A stretch of DNA of 64,000 nucleotides from the NCBI GenBank assembly GCA_965228695.1, contig CBDDIB010000001.1:62001-126000 (forward strand), given 5' to 3'. The DNA comes from JAJFJD01 sp965228695. GTDB lineage: Bacteria > Pseudomonadota > Alphaproteobacteria > UBA8366. The translations under genes and the position numbers were made by a program. Positions 7,575 through 15,002 of this stretch are shown here, piece after piece (within the stretch, counting starts at the first letter, position 1; each line of letters begins with the position of its first letter). Under the pieces are notes generated by a model, which did not search any database, was not told the DNA's origin, and was given only the letters and a program-made list of their open reading frames with translations.

Positions 7575-8672
7575 ATGGCGGACGACACCCCGCAACGGCT
7601 GGACCCCGGATCGACGATCGGTATCCTCGGTGACGGCCAGCTTGGCCGGATGATCGCACTTGCCGCCGCCCGCCTGGGATATCGCTGCCACACCTTCGCC
7701 GACCGTCCGGACAGCCCGGCTGCGCAGGTCTGCGCAGCATCGACCGTCGCCGACTACGGCGATCAGCAGGCGCTGGACAGCTTCGCCGACGCGGTGGACG
7801 TGGTCACCCTGGAATTCGAGAACGTACCCGAAGCGTCGGTCCGCTATCTTGCGGAGCGCGTGCCGGTCCGGCCGGGGCCGGAAGTCCTCGCCATCGCGCA
7901 GGACCGGCTGCTTGAGAAGAATTTCCTGAACGGCGTCGGCATCCTGACGGCACCCTATGCCCACGTCACCGATTTGCCGTCGCTCGAAAAGGCGGTCGAG
8001 GCGATCGGACGCCCCTGCGTCCTAAAGACCGCGCAGTTCGGCTATGACGGCAAGGGTCAGATCCTGATCGAACGCGATTCGAGCCTTGCGCAGGTATTCC
8101 GTCAGATCAATTCGAAACACACCGTGCTCGAAGGCTGGATCGACTATGCCTTGGAGATTTCGGTCATCGTGGCGCATGGCCTGACGGGCCAGACGATTTC
8201 CTACATTCCCGTCGAGAACCGGCACGTCAATCACATCCTGGACACCACGATCGCCCCCGCGGGCGTATCGCCCGGCATCGCGGCCAAGGCCGGGGAGATC
8301 GCCCGCCACGCGGCGGAGGAGATGGGCGTCGTCGGGCTGCTCGCCGTCGAAATGTTCGTGACCTGGGATGGCGACGTGCTGGTCAACGAGGTCGCGCCCC
8401 GGCCGCACAACTCCGGCCATTGGACGATCGACGCCTGCGCCATCAGCCAGTTCCAACAGCTCATCCGGGCCATCTGCGGTCTGCCGCTAGGATCGACCGA
8501 ACGGCATTCGGACGCGGTGATGAAAAACCTGATCGGCGCGGAGGTCGAGACGTGGCGCGAGGTGCTCGGCGAACCGGGCGCACGGCTGCATCTCTATGGA
8601 AAATCGGAAATCCGCGAGGGCCGCAAGATGGGGCACATCACGCGGCTAACCGAACGCAAGGACGAAAACTAG
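7575..8672 (+). CDS. purK: 5-(carboxyamino)imidazole ribonucleotide synthase
   Basis: A 365-residue ATP-grasp enzyme that carboxylates AIR with ATP and bicarbonate to give N5-CAIR, the substrate of PurE. The N-terminal GILGDGQLGRM motif, the ATP-grasp segment with KTAQFGYDGKGQ, and NEVAPRPHNSGHWT are all diagnostic. I chose the ATG at 7575, where homology begins, two bases after the purE stop; the two form an operon. The 3' end overlaps the convergent COQ9 gene by four bases. Confidence 0.95.
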   Translation: MADDTPQRLDPGSTIGILGDGQLGRMIALAAARLGYRCHTFADRPDSPAAQVCAASTVADYGDQQALDSFADAVDVVTLEFENVPEASVRYLAERVPVRPGPEVLAIAQDRLLEKNFLNGVGILTAPYAHVTDLPSLEKAVEAIGRPCVLKTAQFGYDGKGQILIERDSSLAQVFRQINSKHTVLEGWIDYALEISVIVAHGLTGQTISYIPVENRHVNHILDTTIAPAGVSPGIAAKAGEIARHAAEEMGVVGLLAVEMFVTWDGDVLVNEVAPRPHNSGHWTIDACAISQFQQLIRAICGLPLGSTERHSDAVMKNLIGAEVETWREVLGEPGARLHLYGKSEIREGRKMGHITRLTERKDEN

Positions 8673-9328
8673 ACGCCGGTCCGTGGCGTGTAGCGATAGC
8701 CGGGCCGGCACAGCCGCGCTGGATTGGGCAGCCGCTCGACAAGGGACTTTACCCGACCGGTCACTTTCGGGATACGCATGACGTCGGCGATGCGGCGGTC
8801 GAGAAACGCCCAGGTTTCGGTCATATCCTCCGACCGATCATCCAGCCAATACAGGACAGTCGAGCTGTACACCCCGGCCAGCAAGCTGCGTTTGCTGTAG
8901 AAATTCCAGTCCGTCGACGTGTCGCCCGCCGCGACCCACATCGCATCAACCGTCCGATAAAGGCATTTGCCGCCCAGAATCGCGTTGGTCGGCAACGCCA
9001 TGACGGCCAAGGCCCGGCGGACCGCTTCGCGGTGCGGTTCGGCCTGCTCCAACCGGACCCGAACGGCGGTGGCGATCCGCTCCCGGATCTTCATCGATCC
9101 GATATCACGGCGATCCAGCTCGGCGATCAAGCGGCGGTCGGCCAGATCGCTGTAATGCGCCACCATATCCGCGGCGCCATACGGAAACGCGCGCGCTGCA
9201 TCGGCCTTCTTCAGACCGAGGTCGGCCGCGGCCCGGCGCGCCGACCGCGGCGTCCATCCGTCGAAGGGGACATGCGGCAAGGCCGCTTCGACGATCTTGT
9301 CGCGCAGTATCATCAGGTCGTCGGTCAT
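8669..9328 (-). CDS. COQ9-family protein (rpsU-divergently transcribed family)
   Basis: A 219-residue homologue of COQ9, a TetR-fold lipid-binding protein that supports ubiquinone synthesis in mitochondria and is conserved in alphaproteobacteria. The helix-turn-helix-like segment WTPRSARRAAADLGL lies near residues 24-38, and the C-terminal part has STDWNFYSKRSLLAGVYSST, typical of the family. The start at 9328 overlaps the stop of the deformylase gene as ATGA. rpsU is transcribed away from this pair, matching the family's name. An upstream extension to 9466 is out of character and not used. Confidence 0.9.
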   Translation of the reverse strand: MTDDLMILRDKIVEAALPHVPFDGWTPRSARRAAADLGLKKADAARAFPYGAADMVAHYSDLADRRLIAELDRRDIGSMKIRERIATAVRVRLEQAEPHREAVRRALAVMALPTNAILGGKCLYRTVDAMWVAAGDTSTDWNFYSKRSLLAGVYSSTVLYWLDDRSEDMTETWAFLDRRIADVMRIPKVTGRVKSLVERLPNPARLCRPGYRYTPRTGV

Positions 9329-9918
9329 GACTCTTCCGGCTCCAACGCGTCGATTTCCTCGTCTTCCACCCCGCCGGGCGGACCGTACTTCATCTCCTCG
9401 CGGAATATCAGCAGCGATAGATCGGTCATGCGCTGCGGATACAAGATGCCGTCGAGATGATCGCATTCATGCTGCACCACGCGGGCGTGGAAGCCCTCGG
9501 CGATACGATCGATCGGCTCGCCGCCCAACGTGACCCCGCGATAGCGGATTCGGGTGAACCGCGGTACCGCGCCCACGAGACCGGGCACCGAGAGGCAGCC
9601 TTCCCAGCCCATGTCCTGTTCCTCGGTCAGCGGCTCGATCACCGGGTTCATCAGAATGGTCAGCGGCACGCCAGCATCGTCTTCGTCCGCGTCGGTCCCA
9701 TCGCCCGGCTCCTCCCGGTCGGCGGGCACATGAAATATCACCAGCCGCAGCGGTACATGCACCTGAGGCGCGGCCAAACCGGCGCCATCCGCGTCCTCCA
9801 TGGTTTCCACCATGTCCCGGATCAAGTGCTGAATTTCCGGCGCGGTAGGGTCCGGTATCGGTGAAGCCGGTGCGCGCAACACCGGATGGCCCATTCGGGC
9901 TATTTTTAGGATTGCCAT
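9325..9918 (-). CDS. def: Peptide deformylase
   Basis: A 197-residue metalloenzyme that removes the formyl group from nascent proteins. The three signature motifs are GAGLAAPQ, EGCLSVPG and QHECDHLDG, supplying the cysteine and two histidine metal ligands and the catalytic glutamate. The start is taken at the ATG 9918 where MAILKIARMGHPVLR begins; a longer reading to 9984 adds unrelated residues. An acidic insert near residues 75-90 and an acidic C-terminal tail are unusual but harmless. It is upstream of and coupled to COQ9. Confidence 0.93.
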   Translation of the reverse strand: MAILKIARMGHPVLRAPASPIPDPTAPEIQHLIRDMVETMEDADGAGLAAPQVHVPLRLVIFHVPADREEPGDGTDADEDDAGVPLTILMNPVIEPLTEEQDMGWEGCLSVPGLVGAVPRFTRIRYRGVTLGGEPIDRIAEGFHARVVQHECDHLDGILYPQRMTDLSLLIFREEMKYGPPGGVEDEEIDALEPEES

Positions 9919-9979
9919 GGCGGTAATATGGGGTTTCACTACGGACTGGTAAAGCGCGGAAAGAAGGGTAATGCGTCCC

Positions 9980-10008
9980 TTCACATCACCATTTGGCTAT
10001 GCTATAAG
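9980..10008 (+). promoter_or_regulatory. Candidate housekeeping promoter of rpsU
   Basis: TTCACA at 9980-9985 and TATAAG at 10003-10008 are separated by 17 bases, each matching consensus at five of six positions. Transcription would begin near 10015, upstream of both candidate rpsU starts. Confidence 0.55.
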
Positions 10009-10049
10009 CCGCGCGCCCTCGATGGTTCGTCGGGGCAACACCTGATTCC

Positions 10050-10298
10050 GTGATAAATGGCCGCCGAAGGGGCGGAGAAGGAGTTTGTGTCATCGTTAAC
10101 GTAGTAGTCCGGGACAATAACGTCGATCAGGCGCTCAAGGCCCTGAAAAAGAAGATGCAGCGCGAAGGTGTCTTCCGGGAAATGAAGCTCCGTCGTGCGT
10201 ATGAGAAGCCGTCCGAGCGCAAGGCCCGCGAAAAGGCCGAGGCCGTGCGGCGCCATCGCAAGCTGTTGCGTAAACGGTTGGACCGCGAGGGCTACTAG
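10050..10298 (+). CDS. rpsU: 30S ribosomal protein S21, start codon problematic
   Basis: The protein from VNVVVRDNN onward is a standard S21: NNVDQALKALKKK, REMKLRRAYEKPS and a basic C-terminal helix. It helps 16S rRNA function during initiation. The only canonical in-frame start is GTG at 10050, which would add about 14 residues not usual for S21. At the usual N-terminus the codon is ATC at 10092, eight bases after a perfect AAGGAG at 10078-10083. The coordinates use the GTG; the ribosome-binding site favours initiation at the ATC, giving 68 residues. A base error in the assembly is the alternative explanation. Confidence 0.9.
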   Translation: MINGRRRGGEGVCVIVNVVVRDNNVDQALKALKKKMQREGVFREMKLRRAYEKPSERKAREKAEAVRRHRKLLRKRLDREGY

Positions 10299-10308
10299 CC
10301 CCGATAGA

Positions 10309-10334
10309 CCGCGGCTGCCCGCAAGCAGCCGTGG
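10309..10334 (+). terminator. Hairpin after rpsU
   Basis: CCGCGGCTGC pairs with GCAGCCGTGG around a CCGCAA loop, 11 bases after the rpsU stop. There is no U-tract. Confidence 0.4.
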
Positions 10335-10421
10335 CGACGACACCGTCCGGCCTCCCGATAAATCCTACCTTCACACAAGCGTGACTTGCCCGTGCTCTGG
10401 CTCCTGGCCAGACTGTGCGGC

Positions 10422-11396
10422 ATGCAGCGCTATTTCCTTGCCTTCCTGATCCTGCTGAGCGCCCTCGGCCAGGCTGCCGCAAACCCGGAGTCCTGGAAAC
10501 ACGAATGGCCGAAGACGGATTTTTCCAAGAAATCCGTCGAATTCCAGGATATCCTCTCGGGCGGGCCGCCGAAAGACGGCATTCCCGCGATCGACGACCC
10601 GACGTTCAAGCGGGTCGCGGAAATCGAGAACCTCAAGGATACCGAGCCGGTCATCGGCCTGACGATCAACGGCGAGACCAAAGCCTATCCGCTGCGTATC
10701 CTAATGTGGCACGAGATCGTAAACGACGAACTCGGCGGCATCCCGATATCGGTCACGTTTTGCCCGCTATGCAACGCCGCGATCGTGTTTGACCGCCGGC
10801 TCGACGGCACGGTCTACGATTTCGGCACGACCGGAAAACTGCGCCTGTCGGACCTCGTGATGTACGACCGGCAAACGGAAAGCTGGTGGCAGCAGTTTCT
10901 CGGCGAGGGGATCGTCGGTTCCATGACCGGCAAGACACTGAAGGCATTGCCGGCACGGCTCGAATCCTGGGAAAAATTTAAGGCACGGGCGCCGAAGGGC
11001 ATGGTCCTGGTGCCCAATAATCCGGGAATGCGCGCCTACGGTATGAACCCGTATAGCGGATACGATTCCTTGCCGCGCCCGTTCCTCTACGGCGGCAAGA
11101 TGCCCGAAGGAATCGCCCCACTGTCCCGCGTCGTATCCCTGGAAAAGAAGGATCAGGCCTGGAGCCTGGACTACCTAAAGCGCCATCGCGAGGTGCGCCT
11201 CGAGGATAAAACGGTCATCCGCTGGGAACCGGGCCAAAATTCCGCGCTCGACACCAGCGTCATCGCGAACGGCAAGGATGTCGGCAATGTGACGGTGCAG
11301 CGCGTGACCGGCGATGGATTGGTCGACATCCCGTATTTCGTGGATTTCGCCTTCGCCTTTCATGCCTTTAAGCCCGACGCTCACATCCATAAGTAG
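10422..11396 (+). CDS. DUF3179 domain-containing exported protein
   Basis: A 324-residue protein with a signal peptide (MQRYFLAFLILLSALGQAAA) and a DUF3179 domain over the rest. Conserved features are the PLRILMWHEIVND segment, CPLCNAAIVFDR with its CxxC-type cysteine pair, and DRQTESWWQQF. The family is periplasmic or extracellular with unknown function. I chose the ATG at 10422 because it places the hydrophobic signal at the N-terminus; a TTG at 10386 is also in frame. No ribosome-binding site is strong at either. It appears monocistronic. Confidence 0.85.
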   Translation: MQRYFLAFLILLSALGQAAANPESWKHEWPKTDFSKKSVEFQDILSGGPPKDGIPAIDDPTFKRVAEIENLKDTEPVIGLTINGETKAYPLRILMWHEIVNDELGGIPISVTFCPLCNAAIVFDRRLDGTVYDFGTTGKLRLSDLVMYDRQTESWWQQFLGEGIVGSMTGKTLKALPARLESWEKFKARAPKGMVLVPNNPGMRAYGMNPYSGYDSLPRPFLYGGKMPEGIAPLSRVVSLEKKDQAWSLDYLKRHREVRLEDKTVIRWEPGQNSALDTSVIANGKDVGNVTVQRVTGDGLVDIPYFVDFAFAFHAFKPDAHIHK

Positions 11397-11438
11397 TTAT
11401 TTCTTAACAGTTTCCACGGCACTATCGATATGCGCGGA

Positions 11439-11457
11439 CTGCATTGCTGCAATGCAG
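11439..11457. promoter_or_regulatory. Perfect 19-bp palindrome upstream of the DUF1127 gene
   Basis: CTGCATTGC-T-GCAATGCAG is a perfect inverted repeat, 78 bases before the DUF1127 start. Its size and symmetry suit a dimeric repressor or activator site. I cannot assign the protein that binds it. Confidence 0.45.
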
Positions 11458-11534
11458 CATTTAGCCTGCAAAAATGGCGGTTACTTGCCATATAACGATA
11501 GGCATCAAGTAAAATTTTATAGTTGGAGAGAGCA

Positions 11535-11708
11535 ATGGCACACGCCAATAATGCTAAATCGGGCCGGCGCAGCTTCTTCGCCACGTTGGGTCGAGCCGTC
11601 GATGCGCATCTCGAATTCGAGCGTCTGAGCAACATGAGCGACGAGTCCCTCGCCGCCCTGAACCTGACGCGCGATCAGATCCCGCAGCACATTATCGCCC
11701 GCCTCTAA
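11535..11708 (+). CDS. DUF1127-like small protein
   Basis: A 57-residue protein with a basic N-terminal half and a C-terminal motif LSNMSDESLAALNLTRDQIPQHI, which fits the DUF1127 (YjiS-like) pattern of L-S-x-x-S-D-x-x-L followed by a final short helix. DUF1127 proteins in alphaproteobacteria are often stress or stationary-phase induced and some bind RNA. The ATG at 11535 has GGAGAG a few bases upstream; a TTG at 11523 is less likely. The palindrome upstream suggests specific regulation. Confidence 0.75.
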   Translation: MAHANNAKSGRRSFFATLGRAVDAHLEFERLSNMSDESLAALNLTRDQIPQHIIARL

Positions 11709-11725
11709 TCGAGGGCCGGCACACG

Positions 11726-11746
11726 CCACCGCGCCTCGCGCGGTGG
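11726..11746. terminator. Hairpin between convergent DUF1127 and pntB genes
   Basis: CCACCGCGC and GCGCGGTGG pair perfectly around CTC. It lies between convergent genes and may serve both. No U-tract is visible on either side. Confidence 0.4.
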
Positions 11747-11777
11747 ACCCTATGGGGAATTTCCCGAGGTTTCGCGG

Positions 11778-13169
11778 CTATTCGAGCGCCTTGACGACGT
11801 CTTCACACATCGCCTTGGCGTCGCCCAGCAACATCATCGTATTGTCCCGGAAGAACAGTTCGTTTTCGATGCCGGCATAGCCGGATCCTAACGACCGCTT
11901 CACGAACAGCACGGTACCTGCCTTCTCGACGTCAAGGATCGGCATGCCGTAGATCGCGCTCTGCGGGTCGGTCTTGGCCGCCGGGTTCGTTACGTCGTTC
12001 GCCCCGATTACGAAGGCCACGTCGGCACCGGCGAAATCGCGGTTGATCTCTTCCAGCTCCATCACCTCGTCATACGGCACGTTGGCCTCGGCCAACAGCA
12101 CGTTCATGTGGCCCGGCATCCGCCCGGCAACGGGATGGATCGCATAGCGCACCGAAATACCCTCGGACTTGAGCAGATCGGCCATTTCCCGGAGCGCGTG
12201 CTGCGCTTGCGCCACGGCCATGCCGTACCCCGGCACGATGATCACGCTGCCGGCATTCTTCATGATGAACGCGGCGTCGTCAGCGCTGCCCATCCGCACG
12301 TTCCGGTCCTGCATCGCCGCCGCGTCCGGTCCCGCGGACTCGCCGCCGAACCCACCCAGAATGACGTTGAAGAATGAGCGGTTCATGCCCTTGCACATAA
12401 TGTAGCTGAGGATGGCGCCGGACGATCCCACGAGCGCCCCGGTGATGATCAGCGCCGTATTGCCGAGCGTGAAGCCGATCCCGCACGCGGCCCAACCCGA
12501 ATAACTGTTCAGCATCGAAACCACGACGGGCATGTCCGCGCCGCCGATCGGAATGATGATGAGCACGCCGATGGCCAGCGACAGCAGCACGATCATCCAG
12601 AACAGGCCCGCGCCCTGGTCCAGGCACATCCAGACGACAAGCGCGACCAATAGGATGCCCAACAGGGCGTTCAACGGGTGCTGACCGGAAAAGACGACGG
12701 GCGCACCGCTCAGGATGCCTTGCAGCTTGCCGAAGGCGATGATCGATCCGGTGAAGGTGATCGCACCGATCGCGGTCCCGATGCTCATCTCGATGAGGCT
12801 GGTGGTCGGAATTTGACCATAGCTGCCCAGGCCATAGGCGGATGGCTGAAAAAAGGCCGCGGCGGCGACGAAGACGGCAGCGAGGCCTACGAGGCTGTGG
12901 AAGGCCGCCACGAGCTGCGGCAGCGCGGTCATCTGAATCTTGAGCGCGACGACGGTCCCGATCGTACCGCCGATCAGCACGCCCAGGATGATCATCGAGA
13001 AGCTCAAAACGCCCGGCGCGGCCAAGGTGGTCACGACGGCGATCACCATGCCGACGACACCGTAGATATTCCCGGTCCGTGCGGTATCCGGCGACGACAG
13101 GCCGCGCAGCGCCATGATGAAACAGATGCTGGCGATCAAATAGGCAAAGGCCGAAATATTCTCACTCAT
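11778..13169 (-). CDS. pntB: NAD(P) transhydrogenase subunit beta
   Basis: A 463-residue protein with eight or nine membrane helices followed by the NADP(H)-binding dIII domain from about residue 285. The dIII signature GYGMAVAQAQH and the RYAIHPVAGRMPGHMNVLLAEA and GANDVTNP stretches are intact. With the alpha subunits it uses the proton gradient to reduce NADP+ with NADH, supplying NADPH. It is the last gene of the three-gene pnt operon, 18 bases after pntAB. Confidence 0.96.
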   Translation of the reverse strand: MSENISAFAYLIASICFIMALRGLSSPDTARTGNIYGVVGMVIAVVTTLAAPGVLSFSMIILGVLIGGTIGTVVALKIQMTALPQLVAAFHSLVGLAAVFVAAAAFFQPSAYGLGSYGQIPTTSLIEMSIGTAIGAITFTGSIIAFGKLQGILSGAPVVFSGQHPLNALLGILLVALVVWMCLDQGAGLFWMIVLLSLAIGVLIIIPIGGADMPVVVSMLNSYSGWAACGIGFTLGNTALIITGALVGSSGAILSYIMCKGMNRSFFNVILGGFGGESAGPDAAAMQDRNVRMGSADDAAFIMKNAGSVIIVPGYGMAVAQAQHALREMADLLKSEGISVRYAIHPVAGRMPGHMNVLLAEANVPYDEVMELEEINRDFAGADVAFVIGANDVTNPAAKTDPQSAIYGMPILDVEKAGTVLFVKRSLGSGYAGIENELFFRDNTMMLLGDAKAMCEDVVKALE

Positions 13170-13187
13170 GACGAGTCCGCCGCTCCG

Positions 13188-13598
13188 TTAGCTCTTCGGT
13201 TTCTTCTTGAACATCTGAAGCATCCGTTGCGTCACGATGAAACCGCCGAAAATGTTGACCGATGCCAAGACGACCGCGATGAAGCCGAACATCTTGGAGA
13301 GGCTCATGTCGGCCGGACCGGCGGCGATTAGCGCACCGACGATAATGACCGAGGAGATCGCGTTGGTAACGCCCATGAGGGGCGAATGCAGCGCAGGCGT
13401 CACGTTCCAGACCACGTAGTAGCCGACGAAAACCGCCAGCGCGAAGATCGTGAACATGAAGATAAAGGGCTCGCCGCCGCTGGCCGCCGTTGTTGCGGCC
13501 TGCACGGCCTGTTCCAACAGGGCGTCCGCTTCCACGGAGAGTTCCGCGGCCCGGCGCGAGAGCTCTTCGGCTTTTTGAATAAGGTCCTGGCCTTGCAT
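13188..13598 (-). CDS. pntAB: NAD(P) transhydrogenase subunit alpha part 2
   Basis: A 136-residue membrane subunit with three to four hydrophobic helices (from about residue 46), including FIFMFTIFALAVFVGYYVVW, the LHSPLMGVTNAISS motif and the NIFGGF segment. It forms part of the proton channel. The first 43 residues are a charged, Ala-rich helical extension. A split alpha subunit is the arrangement known from Rhodospirillum rubrum. It lies five bases after pntAA. Confidence 0.95.
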   Translation of the reverse strand: MQGQDLIQKAEELSRRAAELSVEADALLEQAVQAATTAASGGEPFIFMFTIFALAVFVGYYVVWNVTPALHSPLMGVTNAISSVIIVGALIAAGPADMSLSKMFGFIAVVLASVNIFGGFIVTQRMLQMFKKKPKS

Positions 13599-13603
13599 CC
13601 GGA

Positions 13604-14875
13604 TCAGTCTCCTTTCGCCGCCTTGGCGTCGGCGGCATCCGCGCTGTCGGCGGCGGCGCTTTCGGCGGCGGCGTCTTCCGCCTTATCGTCGTCCCCCGCC
13701 GCATCCCCGGATTTATCCGAGGTTTCGTCTTGCTCGGTCAGCAGCGGATGGACGATCTCGCCATCCTTCGTCACCAGCGTGCCGCTGACCACCTCGTCCT
13801 CGAGGTCTATCTTCAAGGATTTAGATTCGTCGTCGATCATCGGCGTCAGAAAATTGAGCAGGTTCTTGGCGAATAGCTTACTGGCATCCTCAGCGATGCG
13901 GCCCGGCACATTGATATGCCCGACGATCTTTACGCCGTGCTTGATCACGACCTTGCCCGGTTTGGATCCGGCGCAGTTGCCGCCGGCTTCGACCGCCAAA
14001 TCGACGACCACCGACCCCGGCTTCATCGATTTGAGCATGTCCTCGTCGACCAGGCGCGGCGCGGGCCGGCCCGGGATCAGCGCGGTGCAGATCACGATGT
14101 CCTGCTTGGCGATGGTCTCGGCGATCAACGCCGCCTGCTTGGCCTTGTAACCGTCGCTCATTTCCTTGGCGTACCCGCCCTCGGTCTGCGCCTGCGCGAA
14201 CTCCTCGTCCTCGACCGCAACGAAGGACGCGCCGAGCGATTCGACCTGTTCCTTGGTGGCGGGGCGCACGTCGGTCGCCGACACGATCGCGCCTAGGCGC
14301 CGCGCCGTCGCAATCGCCTGCAATCCGGCGACGCCGACGCCCATGACGAACACACGGGCCGGCGGCACGGTGCCCGCCGCGGTCATCATCATCGGAAAGG
14401 CGCGGCCGAACTCGCCCGCAGCATCCAGCACCGACTTGTAGCCCGCCAGATTGGACTGCGAGGACAGGATATCCATCGATTGGGCGCGCGATATCCGCGG
14501 CATCAATTCCATGGCGAAGCCGGTCACGCCCGCTTTGGCCATGGCGTCGACGAAATCAGGTTCGGTCAGCGCGTTGATCTGGCAGCACAACGCCTGGCCC
14601 TTTGTAAAATTGGCCAGTTCGTTCTCGCCCTCGCCCTCGATCATCGGGCGGCGCACTTTGAGGACGACATCCGCATCCTTCAGGGCCGCCTTGGCCGTTG
14701 CCGCGATACTCGCGCCCGCTTCCTTGAATTCCGCATCGGGAATGGACGCGCCCTTGCCCGCGCCCTTTTCAACCGCGACCTCGGCGCCGAGGCCGCAGTA
14801 TTTCTTGACCGTCTCCGGCGACGCGGCCACACGCGTCTCGTTCGGCCACCTCTCTTTGAGTACCGCAATCTTCAT
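13604..14875 (-). CDS. pntAA: NAD(P) transhydrogenase subunit alpha part 1 with acidic tail
   Basis: A 423-residue soluble subunit that binds NAD(H) at dI. The N-terminal alanine-dehydrogenase-like domain is followed by the nucleotide-binding segment VMGVGVAGLQAIATARRLG and the RPAPRLV and VVDLAVEAGGN regions. The usual length is about 380 residues; here the last 40 are a low-complexity tail rich in Ala, Asp, Glu and Lys. The tail precedes the membrane subunit gene and may be a tether. The start is an ATG with homology from the first residue. Confidence 0.95.
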   Translation of the reverse strand: MKIAVLKERWPNETRVAASPETVKKYCGLGAEVAVEKGAGKGASIPDAEFKEAGASIAATAKAALKDADVVLKVRRPMIEGEGENELANFTKGQALCCQINALTEPDFVDAMAKAGVTGFAMELMPRISRAQSMDILSSQSNLAGYKSVLDAAGEFGRAFPMMMTAAGTVPPARVFVMGVGVAGLQAIATARRLGAIVSATDVRPATKEQVESLGASFVAVEDEEFAQAQTEGGYAKEMSDGYKAKQAALIAETIAKQDIVICTALIPGRPAPRLVDEDMLKSMKPGSVVVDLAVEAGGNCAGSKPGKVVIKHGVKIVGHINVPGRIAEDASKLFAKNLLNFLTPMIDDESKSLKIDLEDEVVSGTLVTKDGEIVHPLLTEQDETSDKSGDAAGDDDKAEDAAAESAAADSADAADAKAAKGD

Positions 14876-15002
14876 TCTGGCCTGCCCGGATAAATTCTAA
14901 TGTCCACCGCATCCCCAATATTCCAAGCGATATGCCAGCTACGACGCCGCTTGCCAAGGATGGAATCTCGTTTCAGCGAAGATTTCATTTTAAGCGTCGC
15001 GA

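Noticed and set aside
10087..10098. GTG at 10087 as start of rpsU
   Set aside because: It is out of frame with S21 and meets a stop within a few codons.
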